Shown here one piece after another: positions 34,491 through 44,077 of a DNA stretch of 64,000 bases; position 1 is the first letter of the stretch; each line of letters starts with the position of its first letter. A program made the translations under genes and the position numbers. The notes below the pieces were generated by a model that was given only the letters and a program-made list of their open reading frames with translations, did no database searches and was not told the DNA's origin. The DNA is taken from the NCBI RefSeq assembly GCF_019204045.1, contig NZ_JAGSPC010000004.1:44044-108043 (forward strand), written 5' to 3'. This stretch comes from Erythrobacter crassostreae. Its GTDB lineage: Bacteria; Pseudomonadota; Alphaproteobacteria; Sphingomonadales; Sphingomonadaceae.

Positions 34491-35897
34491 CTATGCCTCC
34501 TCGGCCGACATTTCGAGCTGCTTCCGCGCAAAATACAGCGCAGCGAACACGGCAATCAGAATGACTGGAAAATAAACGAGCTGCGACAAGGCACCTTGCC
34601 CTGCAGCGACGTCGACCGCAGTGCCGGTCAGTCCGCTGGCTTCGGCGTTGGCTCTTGCGCTGTCGATCCATCCGCCGATGATCGGGTTCCATATGGTCAG
34701 GGCGAACATGCCCGCTGCCCCGACAAGGCTCATACCCAGCGCGCCCGAGCGCGGCACATATTGTGCCGTGACACCGATCATCGTGGGCCAGAAGTAACAA
34801 ACGCCCAATGCGAAGACGATCGCCGAAGCATAGACCATCGCCCCGCTTGCAGATGCCATCATCAACAGACCGATGGTTGTTAGAACCGCGCTCATCAACA
34901 ACACGCCAAGAGGATTGAGTGCGTGGATAAGCGGGCCTGCGAAGTAGCGGCCAACCGCCATGATCCCGGTCACCATGCCCAGCACGATCATTGCCTGACC
35001 TGGGAGGTTGCCAAGCTGAGCGCCGAGAATCCGATCAACCCACTGCTGCGTTCCAAGCTCAGATGTGGCTGTCACGCTCATAATCGCCATTAGCAAAACA
35101 AGCAGCAGCGCATCGCGCGTCCGGCCCGCTCGAAACAGCATCAGCATGAAAGTTAGACCAAGCACGGCTAGCAGTGGCAAAATAAAGGTTCCTGGCAGTC
35201 CGGCGACCAGATTGTTGGGCGTGCCGATAAGAACCAGAAGGCCAAGGATCGTGCCCATAAGCCTCACGCCTTTAGCATCGAGATCGACGGTCTTCTCGCT
35301 TGCCGGGACGTCGGGAAATTTCGTCGTAAAGATCATGAACCCATAGATCGCGGTCGGGATCAGCATCACGGCAATCTGCGGCTGCCAGCCAATACCTGTG
35401 TTGGTCATAACGTAGGAAATTACCGCCCCGATCACGATCCCGCCGGGGAACCAGACATGGAAACGGTTCAGCCACTTCGTCTTTTCATCGCGGTAAAGGT
35501 CTGCAACCAGCGGATTACACGCAGCCTCGACTGAGCCGTTGGCAAAGCCGATAAAGAAGGTCGAGATCAGAAGGCCAAGAAATCCATCGGCAAGGATGGT
35601 CAGCACAAGTCCGAGCAGGTGTCCCGCAAAGGCGAGGATCATAATCAGGCGCGGGCCAAGTTTGTTGTAGAGAAAGCCGAACACCACCATCGCCAGCGGA
35701 AAGCCTAAGAACGCCATGCTGTTAACCCAGCCAAGCTGGGTGTCGCTCAATGCGAACTCTTCAGACAACTGGGTCAGGATGCCCGCGCGAATTGCGAAGG
35801 TCATCGCCGTGACAATGAGCGAGATACAGCTGAGCCAGAACAGCTGGTTGCGATTGACGCCGGTCGACCCGACTGTGTTTATGGATGCGGTTGCCAT
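34491..35897 (-). CDS. MFS transporter of the 3-keto-glycoside-like operon
   Basis: 468 residues from the ATG at 35895-35897 (AGGGAAAGA upstream). Twelve hydrophobic segments. MFS marks: VVFGFLYNKLGPRLIMILAF between helices 2 and 3, and IGFANGSVEAACNPLVADLY in helix 4, which resembles FHS-type sugar permeases. DEKTKWLNRFHVWFPGGIVI follows. It lies between the TIM-barrel gene and the dehydrogenase small subunit and probably imports the oxidised sugar or its product. Substrate cannot be read from sequence. Confidence 0.82.
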   Translation of the reverse strand: MATASINTVGSTGVNRNQLFWLSCISLIVTAMTFAIRAGILTQLSEEFALSDTQLGWVNSMAFLGFPLAMVVFGFLYNKLGPRLIMILAFAGHLLGLVLTILADGFLGLLISTFFIGFANGSVEAACNPLVADLYRDEKTKWLNRFHVWFPGGIVIGAVISYVMTNTGIGWQPQIAVMLIPTAIYGFMIFTTKFPDVPASEKTVDLDAKGVRLMGTILGLLVLIGTPNNLVAGLPGTFILPLLAVLGLTFMLMLFRAGRTRDALLLVLLMAIMSVTATSELGTQQWVDRILGAQLGNLPGQAMIVLGMVTGIMAVGRYFAGPLIHALNPLGVLLMSAVLTTIGLLMMASASGAMVYASAIVFALGVCYFWPTMIGVTAQYVPRSGALGMSLVGAAGMFALTIWNPIIGGWIDSARANAEASGLTGTAVDVAAGQGALSQLVYFPVILIAVFAALYFARKQLEMSAEEA

Positions 35898-35919
35898 TGA
35901 TCTTTCCCTATCGCGGCCA

Positions 35920-36978
35920 TCAGCTACTGATGCCGAGCGCACGTTTTAGCTTCGCCGGATCAGCGTCTCCGCCGGCAAAATCGTCAAATGCGTGTTCGGT
36001 TGGGCGAATGATATGATCGACAATGAACGGCGCACCTTCGGCTGCGCCTTGCTCGGGATGCTTGATGCAGCATTCCCATTCAAGCACAGCCCAGCCGTCA
36101 AATCCGTATTGAGTCAGCTTGCTGAAAATCTGGCGGAAATCGACTTGTCCGTCGCCCAGCGAGCGGAAACGGCCCGCCCGATCCTGCCATCCCTGATAGC
36201 CGCCATAAACTCCGGTGCGCCCGCTGGGCCGGAACTCTGCATCCTTCGCATGGAATGCTTTTATGCGGTCGTGATATCGATCAATGAAGTCGAGATAATC
36301 GAGCTGTTGCAGCACGAAATGGCTTGGGTCGAACAGGATGTTGGCACGCGGGTGGTTGTCCACCGCATCGAGGAACATCTCGAATGTCGCACCATCATGC
36401 AGGTCCTCGCCTGGATGGATTTCGTAGGCGCAATCGACCCCGTTGTCTTCAAAGACATCAAGTATCGGTCGCCAGCGCCGTGCCAATTCTGCAAAACCTT
36501 CTTCGACCAACCCGGCGGGGCGCTGCGGCCACGGATACACAAGGTGCCACATCAAAGCTCCGGAAAAGCTGGCGTGGGATTTAAGGCCCAAACGGCGCGA
36601 GGCGATTGCGGCCTTTTTAACCTGATCAACGGCCCATTCCTGCCGTTCATCCGGTTTGCCGTGCAGATGCGCAGGCGCGAAGGCATCAAACATCTCGTCA
36701 TAGGCGGGATGAACCGCGACCAGTTGCCCCTGAAGATGCGTCGATAGCTCGGTGATCGTAAGGCCATGCTCAGCGCAGCGGCCCGTTAGTTCATCACAAT
36801 AATCCTGACTTTCGGCAGCCAAGTCGAGGTCCATACAGCGCGGATCGTTGGATGGTATCTGGATGCCCTTATAGCCAAGGCCAGCGACCCACTCGGCTAT
36901 ACTATCGAGCGAATTGAAAGGCGCTTTGTCGCCCATGAATTGAGCAAGGAAAATAGCTGGGCCGCGTAGTTCCTTCAT
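35920..36978 (-). CDS. Sugar isomerase/epimerase-like TIM barrel, cytoplasmic
   Basis: 352 residues, no signal peptide. Xylose-isomerase-like barrel with metal ligands in CAYEIHPGEDLHDG, NILFDPSHFVLQQLDY, IKAFHAKDAEF and WAVLEWECCIKH. GRTGVYGGYQGWQDRAGRFR is a loop seen in the long members of this family that often pair with Gfo/Idh oxidoreductases. Its ATG overlaps the Gfo/Idh stop (ATGA), so the pair is translationally coupled. Likely isomerises or epimerises a keto sugar in the cytoplasm, upstream or downstream of the oxidoreductase. It is not a close copy of the exported barrel at 31346. Confidence 0.83.
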   Translation of the reverse strand: MKELRGPAIFLAQFMGDKAPFNSLDSIAEWVAGLGYKGIQIPSNDPRCMDLDLAAESQDYCDELTGRCAEHGLTITELSTHLQGQLVAVHPAYDEMFDAFAPAHLHGKPDERQEWAVDQVKKAAIASRRLGLKSHASFSGALMWHLVYPWPQRPAGLVEEGFAELARRWRPILDVFEDNGVDCAYEIHPGEDLHDGATFEMFLDAVDNHPRANILFDPSHFVLQQLDYLDFIDRYHDRIKAFHAKDAEFRPSGRTGVYGGYQGWQDRAGRFRSLGDGQVDFRQIFSKLTQYGFDGWAVLEWECCIKHPEQGAAEGAPFIVDHIIRPTEHAFDDFAGGDADPAKLKRALGISS

Positions 36979-38153
36979 GCGAGCAATCCTTTCAAATCAG
37001 GGCCGACAGATGGCGCTTTTACATCGGTCCACGCACCGTCATTCGCGCTGCTGGTGATCGACGCTTCCAGAAAGGCCATGCCGCGTAACGCTTCGGCGAT
37101 GCCCGGCACGCCGAGCGCGATTGGATTGGCTCCATCACGAAGCGCGCGCGCTGTGTTTCGATAGAGGTTTGCGAATGCTTCAACGTAGCCTTCAGGGTGA
37201 CCAGAAGGGAGCCTACAGCGCGAAAGCGCTTCCTCGGACAGGGGTTTGTCGATCCCAGCACGGTGGACAATTGTCTCACCCGACCCGCGGCGTTCGATGA
37301 GCGTGTTTGGCTCCATCTGACGCCATTCAAGGCTGGCATTTTCGCCATAGACGCGAATGAACAAATCATTCTCGTCACCGGCGCAAATCTGGCTGGAGAT
37401 CAGCGTGCCTGTCGCTCCGTTTTCGAGCGTAAAATCGATTGAGCCATCATCATCGAGCGGACGATCGGGCAGGTGACTGCGCAACCGCGCCGAGAGCGAA
37501 TTCATACGCGAATGGGCTATGAATTCGGCAAGGCTATGGGCGTGACTGCCAATATCGCCAAGCGCGCCCGCTGGACCTGCAAGGGCCGGATCAACACGCC
37601 ATGCGGCCTGTTTGTTACCGCTCTTTTCGGCGGGCAGCGCGAGCCAGCCTTGGGTGTAATTGACGATCACTTTGCGGACCGCGCCGAATTCAGGACGAGC
37701 TGCAATTTCGCGGGCATGCCAAACCATTGGATAGCCGAGATATGTGTGCGTAAGAGCATAGCCGGTTTTGGTCTCAGCAAGCGTTTCTGCAAGCGCCTCG
37801 ACTTCGGCCAGTGATATACCTGCTGGCTTATCCGAGATGACATGATATCCTGCGCGAGCAGCGGCATCGGCCATCGGCACGTGAACATGGTTTGGCGTCA
37901 CGATGGACACGCATTGCATGGCATTTGTGCGGGCTGCTTCACCGCTGAGCATCGTTTCGAAGTCTGCGTAGCACCGGTCCTCCGGCAATCCGAGCTCGCG
38001 CCCGGTGGTAAGACAGGCTTCGGCATCACGGCTGAATGCTCCGCAAACGAGGTCAATCTCGCCATCGAGCGCTGCGGCCATGCGGTGCACGGCGCCAATA
38101 AACGCACCAACACCGCCGCCAACCATGCCCATTTGCATGCGCGCCAAAGCCAA
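36975..38153 (-). CDS. Gfo/Idh/MocA-family oxidoreductase
   Basis: 392 residues. The frame opens with a TTG at 38151-38153 that has GGGAGGG four bases upstream; the ATG five codons later has no such site, so TTG is preferred. Rossmann fold [20 protein letters not shown], then [20 protein letters not shown] and the conserved [11 protein letters not shown] (the EKP equivalent). The substrate domain has [15 protein letters not shown] with the family His. NAD(P)-dependent sugar oxidation or reduction; in 3-keto pathways such enzymes reduce keto sugars. First gene of a six-gene operon reading 38153 to 31346. Confidence 0.87.
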   Translation of the reverse strand: MALARMQMGMVGGGVGAFIGAVHRMAAALDGEIDLVCGAFSRDAEACLTTGRELGLPEDRCYADFETMLSGEAARTNAMQCVSIVTPNHVHVPMADAAARAGYHVISDKPAGISLAEVEALAETLAETKTGYALTHTYLGYPMVWHAREIAARPEFGAVRKVIVNYTQGWLALPAEKSGNKQAAWRVDPALAGPAGALGDIGSHAHSLAEFIAHSRMNSLSARLRSHLPDRPLDDDGSIDFTLENGATGTLISSQICAGDENDLFIRVYGENASLEWRQMEPNTLIERRGSGETIVHRAGIDKPLSEEALSRCRLPSGHPEGYVEAFANLYRNTARALRDGANPIALGVPGIAEALRGMAFLEASITSSANDGAWTDVKAPSVGPDLKGLLA

Positions 38154-38190
38154 TTCACCCTCCCTTTCGACACAATTGCATGCTGCAATA

Positions 38191-38207
38191 TTGTCTTACG
38201 TTGTCAA
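38191..38207. promoter_or_regulatory. LacI-type operator between Gfo/Idh operon and halogenase operon
   Basis: Minus-strand TTGACAACGTAAGACAA: the first 11 bases equal those of the site at 43996, with the central ACGT kept and a slightly shifted second half. It lies in the 181-base divergent gap and could serve both operons. Confidence 0.65.
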
Positions 38208-38334
38208 TCTGTATTACCGATTCTATTCAGGCGTCAAGCAAAAGGCCGGAAAACATGCGAGAGCACCGCAACCGGCATGTTGACATCGCAAGACCGCATG
38301 CGATCTTGCTGGCTAAGGGAAAGAGGAGTTTCGC

Positions 38335-39861
38335 GTGTCCGGTATCGACAGCGAAGGTACAGTTAATCGCGTCGTGATCGTCGGTGGTGGCACCGCCGGG
38401 TGGATGACTGCGGCCGGTCTTGCGAGCATGCTAGGGCCGACCGGGTTGGACATCACGCTGATTGAATCCGAAGCGATCGGAGTCGTCGGTGTTGGCGAAG
38501 CAACACTGCCGCACCTTAAACAGTTCAATGACACAATCGGCGTGAACGAAGCCGAATTTATGGCGGCAACTTCGGCGACATTCAAACTCGGCATCGAGTT
38601 TGTGAATTGGGGACGCAAGGGCGACAGCTACATTCATCCATTCGGAGAGTTTGGTCTTCCGAATGAAGGTGTTGCGTTCCATCACTATTGGCGCAAATTT
38701 GCGGATCGGCCAGACGTTGGTCCGCTCGACGAGTATTCTCTACCTGTCATTGCGTGCCGCAATGGAAAGTTTCAGCCGCCGAGCGAAGACCCGCGTTCGG
38801 TCTTTTCAACCTACCGCTACGCCTATCAATTCGACGCACTTCAATATGGCCCGTTCATGCGTTCATTGTCGGAAAAGCGCGGCGTGAAACGGATTGAAGG
38901 CAAGGTCACAGATGTCGCTCTAGATGCAGAAAGCGGGCACATAACCTCTTTGACGCTGGATGATGGTCAAGAGATAGAGGGCGATCTGTTTGTAGATTGC
39001 ACTGGCTTTTTTGGTCTTCTGATCGAGAAAACCCTGCAGACAGGCTATGATGACTGGAGCGAATGGCTGCCGGCTGATCGCGCTGTTGCGATGCCATGCG
39101 AGAGCGCGGGGCCGCCAGTGCCGTATACCCGTGCAACTGCGCACGAGGCTGGTTGGTCTTGGCGAATTCCTTTGCAGCACCGGACAGGTAACGGGCATGT
39201 CTATTCCAGCCAATTCCTCGACGATGATGCTGCGGCGGAAACCTTAATCGCCGGCCTTGACGGCAAGCCCTTGGCCGACCCGCGTTTCCTCCGCTTTGTA
39301 ACTGGCAAACGCAAAAAGCTCTGGAACCGCAATGTGGTGGCTATCGGCCTTTCTGGTGGGTTCTTGGAGCCGCTGGAATCGACCAGCATCTATCTGATTC
39401 AGGAAGGCATAACCAAACTGCTCGAACTGTTCCCGCGCAGCCATGACAATGCGGTCGAGGAGCGCGAATACAATCACTGGATGGATTTGCAGTTTGAGCG
39501 GGTCCGCGATTTCCTCCTGCTTCATTACAACGCGACAGAGCGGGACGATTCCGACTTTTGGAACCATATGCGGACCATGAATGTGCCGGACAGTTTGCGG
39601 GAACGGCTGTCGCTGTTTGACGCGCATGGTCATGTCTCAGCTTATGAACATGGCTTGTTCCTTGTTCCCAGCTGGATTGCTGTTTTGATCGGCCAGCGCG
39701 CGATGCCGGGCGGATATGACGCCCGGGTTGACCGGATCCCTGACGAACAGGTTCTTCAGCATCTGGCGGGTTTGAAAGGGCATATGGCCAAAGCTGCCGG
39801 ATCGATGGGCGACCACACCGGTTTTCTGACCAGTCACGCCGGAATGGGCCGCACCGTATGA
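38335..39861 (+). CDS. Tryptophan halogenase-like flavoprotein 1
   Basis: 508 residues from a GTG with AAGAGGAG upstream. FAD motif GGGTAGWMT at 17-25, GEATLPHL near 54-61, K84 in ATFKLGIEFVNW (position of the catalytic lysine of flavin-dependent halogenases), WSWRIP at 274-279 (the WxWxIP signature) and FLEPLEST at about 343-350. So the halogenase core is complete. No flavin reductase gene is near. Members of this family in sugar-uptake clusters have no agreed substrate; free tryptophan is unlikely here. Start of a four-gene run with ATGA overlaps, leading to the third TonB receptor. Confidence 0.9.
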   Translation: MSGIDSEGTVNRVVIVGGGTAGWMTAAGLASMLGPTGLDITLIESEAIGVVGVGEATLPHLKQFNDTIGVNEAEFMAATSATFKLGIEFVNWGRKGDSYIHPFGEFGLPNEGVAFHHYWRKFADRPDVGPLDEYSLPVIACRNGKFQPPSEDPRSVFSTYRYAYQFDALQYGPFMRSLSEKRGVKRIEGKVTDVALDAESGHITSLTLDDGQEIEGDLFVDCTGFFGLLIEKTLQTGYDDWSEWLPADRAVAMPCESAGPPVPYTRATAHEAGWSWRIPLQHRTGNGHVYSSQFLDDDAAAETLIAGLDGKPLADPRFLRFVTGKRKKLWNRNVVAIGLSGGFLEPLESTSIYLIQEGITKLLELFPRSHDNAVEEREYNHWMDLQFERVRDFLLLHYNATERDDSDFWNHMRTMNVPDSLRERLSLFDAHGHVSAYEHGLFLVPSWIAVLIGQRAMPGGYDARVDRIPDEQVLQHLAGLKGHMAKAAGSMGDHTGFLTSHAGMGRTV

Positions 39862-40898
39862 AGGCAAAACGCCTCAGCGTGATTGGCGCGCCGCTTGGAG
39901 TTAGCATCGTGGGCGCGTGGCTATCAGCGCGGTGGTTGGGGCCGGGCAGGGAGTTGACCATGGCTGTCAGTGGCGCAGCGCAAACCAGTTCCGAATTGCT
40001 GCTGCGGCCTTCCATGCTGAGCTTTCACGGTGAGCTTGAAATATCGCCAGACACCTTGATCCAGGCAGCATCGGCAGAGCCCGTCTTTTCATGGACAGCC
40101 CAAACACCAACAGGTGCGATTTCGATCCCGTTCTCGCCATATGGCGTTTCGCGCAGCGGTGTTGAGTTTCATCATTATTGGCAAAGAGCAGGCGAGCTCG
40201 AGGATGTATCTGACATCTCTGATTTCTCGCTGCCGCTCGCGCTGGAAAATGCGGGCAGGCCATTCAATCTAAAAGAGATGGGACAGCTTCCAGTCCAATT
40301 TGGATTGCGGTTAGATCAAGCCAGATATGCTGACATAATGCTGCAGTTCGCAAAGCAAGCGGGCGCGAAAATTACAGACGACACCAACCAAGAAACGGAA
40401 GCCGATTTTGTCATAGAATGCGTCGTGGATGTGGAAAGCGCTGCTTGGCGCGGGAGCCGGATTGGGCTCTCTGCTCCAGATGATCTAAGCGGCGCGGAGA
40501 GCCAAGTTTTCGCCAATGCCGCGCGCCGTGCGTGTGCCCTGATCGGTGACCTTTCGGACCAGCCAGCCGAACGCGCCGAGTTTAACCGGCTCTCCGAAAA
40601 TGAAGCAGACCGGATTGCTGACATGCGGACCTTGCTTGTCGCAGAGGACTTGCAGCATTCGGCTTCGCCTGAACTGCTGCGAAAGATTGATGTGTTTCGC
40701 GCATGCGGCCGTATTCCAACCGAGGATTTTGAGGTGTTCTTGTCTCCCGAATGGCTTGCCGCATTGCGGGCTCGCGGTGTGCAGCCGCGCCGCTATGATC
40801 GCATGGCAGATCGCTTGCCCGAGGCGGAATTGCTGTCTTGGCTGACCCAGCTGAGAAGGCAGATTGAACAGATCACCAGCGCCGGGAATCCATCATGA
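39858..40898 (+). CDS. Degenerate halogenase paralog lacking the catalytic motifs
   Basis: 346 residues. Similarity to the flanking halogenases is visible by eye: VEFHHYWQRAGELEDV against VAFHHYWRKF; LDQARYADIMLQFAKQAGAK against DALQYGPFMRSLSEKRGVKR; EFNRLSENEADRIADMRTLL against EYNHWMDLQFERVRDFLLLH; and KIDVFRACGRIPTEDFEVFL against RLSLFDAHGHVSAYEHGLFL. The GGGTAGW FAD loop, the KLGIEF lysine, WxWxIP and the FLEPLEST segment are all missing, and the protein is 150 residues shorter. The frame is open and both ends overlap neighbours as ATGA, so it is translated and not simply a decaying pseudogene. It may be a structural partner of the active copies. Confidence 0.75.
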   Translation: MKAKRLSVIGAPLGVSIVGAWLSARWLGPGRELTMAVSGAAQTSSELLLRPSMLSFHGELEISPDTLIQAASAEPVFSWTAQTPTGAISIPFSPYGVSRSGVEFHHYWQRAGELEDVSDISDFSLPLALENAGRPFNLKEMGQLPVQFGLRLDQARYADIMLQFAKQAGAKITDDTNQETEADFVIECVVDVESAAWRGSRIGLSAPDDLSGAESQVFANAARRACALIGDLSDQPAERAEFNRLSENEADRIADMRTLLVAEDLQHSASPELLRKIDVFRACGRIPTEDFEVFLSPEWLAALRARGVQPRRYDRMADRLPEAELLSWLTQLRRQIEQITSAGNPS

Positions 40899-42427
40899 CA
40901 AAGCAGCAAGTCAAAAGCGTTGTTATCGCCGGTGGTGGGACCGCTGGTTGGATGACAGCAGCGGCACTGGCAAAAACACTGGGCGGGGCAGGTGTGTCGG
41001 TCACACTCGTCGAATCCGAGGCAATCGCGACGGTTGGCGTAGGCGAGGCGACGATCCCGGCCATTACCAAGTTCAATCAGCGGCTGGGCATTGACGAGCA
41101 TGATTTCATGCGAGCCACCCAAGCGACCTACAAGCTCGGCATTGAGTTTGCGGATTGGGGCGCTTTGGGGGAAAGCTATTTTCACCCATTCGGCCGATAT
41201 GGTTTTGATCTGGAAGCTGTCGAGTTTCACCAGCACTGGGCCCGGCTACGCAGTCTGGGTGATGCCCATGGGTTGGAAGATTACTCGCTAAACACATTGG
41301 CCGCGTATCAGGGCAAGTTTGTTAGGCCAGAACCCGATCACGGATCAGTGATCGGTCAGCTTGGCTATGCCTTTCATTTTGATGCGTCTTTGTATGCTGC
41401 TTTTCTGCGCGACTTCGCAGAGCGCAGGGGTGCCACGCGGATTGAGGGGTTAATTGAAAGCGTCGAGCAAGACGGTGAAACAGGATCCATCACTGCTCTA
41501 AAGCTGGACGGCGACCGGCGCGTTGCAGGTGATCTATTCATCGATTGCACGGGCTTTCGAGGGCTTCTGATTGACGGTGCCTGCGGGTCACATTTTCATG
41601 ACTGGGGTCACTGGCTGCCATGCAACCGCGCTGTCGCGGTGGCATGCGAAAAGCAGGGTGAGCCGGTGCCATACACGCGCTCGACAGCACGGGAAGCGGG
41701 ATGGCAGTGGCGTATCCCATTACAGCACCGGACCGGTAACGGGCACGTTTTTTGTGATGCCTATCTGAGCGCGGAAAAGGCGGAAGAGGTCTTGCTTGCC
41801 AACCTCGATGGTGAGCCTGTCTCCTCGCCCAATCATCTACGGTTCCGCACGGGCCACAGGCAGGAATTCTGGTCTTCCAATTGTGTTGCGATCGGCTTGT
41901 CTTCGGGTTTCTTGGAGCCTCTTGAATCGACTAGTATCCACCTCATTCAGATGGGAATATCAAAGCTCATTTCGCTGTTCCCGAGTGCGATAGAGGCACC
42001 TATCGATCGGGCAGAGTACAACCGTCTTATGCGTGATGATTTTGAGCATATCCGTGACTTTCTGGTGCTTCACTACAAGGCCACTCGCCGCGATGACTCT
42101 CCGTTTTGGGACTATGTTCGCGAGATGGATATTCCAGACAGCCTCGCGCGCAAGATTGAATTGCTGCAATCGCAGGGACGCTTTTTCAAATATGATGCTG
42201 AACTGTTCGATGTGACCAGCTGGCTTGCTGTGGCTGAAGGGCAGGGGTTGGGACCGCAAGGGTTTAATCCGCTGGCCCAAGGGTTGAGTGATCAGAATTT
42301 GCGCCAGAGCATGGAAAATATGCGCGGTGCCTACGCCAAGGCTGCAGCGGCAATGCCCACGCATCAGGCGTATATCGAACGTTTCTGCAAGGCGCCCCCA
42401 ATGGACTTGAAAGCGAAAACCGCATGA
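40895..42427 (+). CDS. Tryptophan halogenase-like flavoprotein 2
   Basis: 510 residues. Full set of marks: VVIAGGGTAGWMTAAALAKT, VGVGEATIPAITKFNQRLGI, ATYKLGIEFADWG with the catalytic-type lysine, WQWRIPLQHRTGNGHVFC, and SSGFLEPLESTSIHLIQMGI. Expected to bind FAD and, if active, to use reduced flavin and halide. Starts with ATGA overlap to the degenerate copy and ends with ATGA overlap to copy 3, so the copies are made together. Confidence 0.9.
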   Translation: MTKQQVKSVVIAGGGTAGWMTAAALAKTLGGAGVSVTLVESEAIATVGVGEATIPAITKFNQRLGIDEHDFMRATQATYKLGIEFADWGALGESYFHPFGRYGFDLEAVEFHQHWARLRSLGDAHGLEDYSLNTLAAYQGKFVRPEPDHGSVIGQLGYAFHFDASLYAAFLRDFAERRGATRIEGLIESVEQDGETGSITALKLDGDRRVAGDLFIDCTGFRGLLIDGACGSHFHDWGHWLPCNRAVAVACEKQGEPVPYTRSTAREAGWQWRIPLQHRTGNGHVFCDAYLSAEKAEEVLLANLDGEPVSSPNHLRFRTGHRQEFWSSNCVAIGLSSGFLEPLESTSIHLIQMGISKLISLFPSAIEAPIDRAEYNRLMRDDFEHIRDFLVLHYKATRRDDSPFWDYVREMDIPDSLARKIELLQSQGRFFKYDAELFDVTSWLAVAEGQGLGPQGFNPLAQGLSDQNLRQSMENMRGAYAKAAAAMPTHQAYIERFCKAPPMDLKAKTA

Positions 42428-43929
42428 ACCCGCATCTGCTTGACCGTGTCGTGATCGTCGGTGGAGGCACCGCCGGTTGGATGACCGCTGCTGCTCTCGG
42501 GCATCTTCTTGAAGGCTCGCCAACGCGCGTGACATTGATCGAATCCGAGGCAATCGGAACGGTTGGAGTTGGCGAAGCTACGATCCCGCCGATCATTGCT
42601 TTCAACACAATGCTGGGCATTGATGAGGACGAGTTTGTCCGCGAGACCAATGCGACGTTCAAGCTCGGCATTGAATTTGTCGACTGGAAGGAACTGGGGC
42701 ATTCTTACATTCACCCATTCGGCGATTTTGGCCGCGATTTCGATTCAATCCCGTTTTATCAATATTGGATTCATCGCAATCTTGCTGGTGAGAAAGACGA
42801 TTTGTTCGCTTATTCGTTGATGGTTGAGGCGTGTCGGCGCGAGAAGTTTCGGCGGCCGGTTACCGACCGCCCACAATCCGCCTATGCCGGTATCAATTAC
42901 GCGTTCCAGTTCGATGCCTCGCTATATGCAGCATTCCTTCGCCGATTTGCAGAGGATAAAGGCGTTGAGCGGATCGAGGGTAAGATCAGCGATGTCAGCC
43001 TCGACGGGGAGAGTGGTCACGTCAGTTCGCTTGAGCTTGAAAACGGAAAGAGTGTCGAAGGTGACTTCTTCATCGATTGTTCCGGCTTTCGCGGCCTGCT
43101 GATCGAGCAAAGCCTTAAGACAGGCTATGAAGACTGGCGCAAATGGCTGCCCTGCGACCGCGCGGTCGCGATGCCGTGTGAGAAAATCGCCGATCCGATC
43201 CCGTATACGCGCGCAACGGCGCGAGAGGCCGGGTGGCAGTGGCGCATCCCGCTTCAGCACAGGACCGGCAATGGCTACGTCTATTGTAGCGAATTTTTGA
43301 GCGATGATGACGCCGAGGCAACCCTGCGTGCCAATTTGGACGGTGAACCGATGGCCGACGCCAATCGGCTTCGTTTTACCACAGGGCACCGGAAAGAATT
43401 CTGGAATGGCAATGTTCTTGCGATGGGTCTGGCGGCCGGATTTATGGAGCCGCTTGAATCAACCAGCATTCACCTGGTCCAGACCAGTCTGGCGCGATTG
43501 CTGACCCATTTCCCCGATAAGCGATTCAACGAAGCGGACATCGAAGCCTTTAACCGGCGTACATTGTTTGAATATGAGCGTGTCCGGGATTTCCTTGTGC
43601 TTCACTACACCGCGACAAACCGGGACGACACGCCGTTTTGGCGTCATTGTCATTCGATTGAATTGCCATTTGATCTGGAACGCCGCGTCGCCCAGTTCCG
43701 CGAAGGTGGACGCATTTTTGAAGAATCGAATGACATCTTCGGAACCGCAAGTTGGCTGGCGGTGATGTACGGGCAGGGCATCGAACCGCAATCGAGCAAT
43801 CCGCTCATCTCGAAAGTCCCAATTGCGAAAATTGATTCGGTAATCCGTGGTATTGGCGCAACAATTGACAACGCTGTTTCTGAAATGCCGACACATTCGG
43901 AATTCATCGAAAGCCATTGCAAGGGGTAA
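42424..43929 (+). CDS. Tryptophan halogenase-like flavoprotein 3
   Basis: 501 residues. RVVIVGGGTAGWMTAAALGH, VGVGEATIPPIIAFNTMLGI, ATFKLGIEFVDWKELG, WQWRIPLQHRTGNGYVYCSE and AAGFMEPLESTSIHLVQTSL keep the halogenase core. Last gene of the run; 148 bases follow before the third receptor, with an operator-like palindrome at 43996. Sequence relation to copy 2 is closest by eye, suggesting tandem duplication. Confidence 0.9.
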   Translation: MNPHLLDRVVIVGGGTAGWMTAAALGHLLEGSPTRVTLIESEAIGTVGVGEATIPPIIAFNTMLGIDEDEFVRETNATFKLGIEFVDWKELGHSYIHPFGDFGRDFDSIPFYQYWIHRNLAGEKDDLFAYSLMVEACRREKFRRPVTDRPQSAYAGINYAFQFDASLYAAFLRRFAEDKGVERIEGKISDVSLDGESGHVSSLELENGKSVEGDFFIDCSGFRGLLIEQSLKTGYEDWRKWLPCDRAVAMPCEKIADPIPYTRATAREAGWQWRIPLQHRTGNGYVYCSEFLSDDDAEATLRANLDGEPMADANRLRFTTGHRKEFWNGNVLAMGLAAGFMEPLESTSIHLVQTSLARLLTHFPDKRFNEADIEAFNRRTLFEYERVRDFLVLHYTATNRDDTPFWRHCHSIELPFDLERRVAQFREGGRIFEESNDIFGTASWLAVMYGQGIEPQSSNPLISKVPIAKIDSVIRGIGATIDNAVSEMPTHSEFIESHCKG

Positions 43930-43995
43930 TTGCGGGCGGAAACGCTCCAACAATGATCACTGATGAACAAAATGGACAACTCAAAACAAACCTTG

Positions 43996-44011
43996 TTGAC
44001 AACGTAGTCAA
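43996..44011 (+). promoter_or_regulatory. LacI-type operator before the third TonB receptor
   Basis: TTGACAACGTAGTCAA, palindromic apart from one central A/A pair, 66 bases before the receptor start. It may also overlap the -35 TTGACA. Fourth member of the operator family in this region. Confidence 0.7.
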
Positions 44012-44077
44012 TATGGGATTTTATCAGGATAGAACAATACACGTGCCTTGGGTTGGTGCGTGACGGGAGGGAAAACT

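Noticed and set aside
39858..40898. Calling the short halogenase paralog a pseudogene
   Set aside because: The frame is uninterrupted, codon use looks normal, and both ends are coupled to neighbours by ATGA overlaps.
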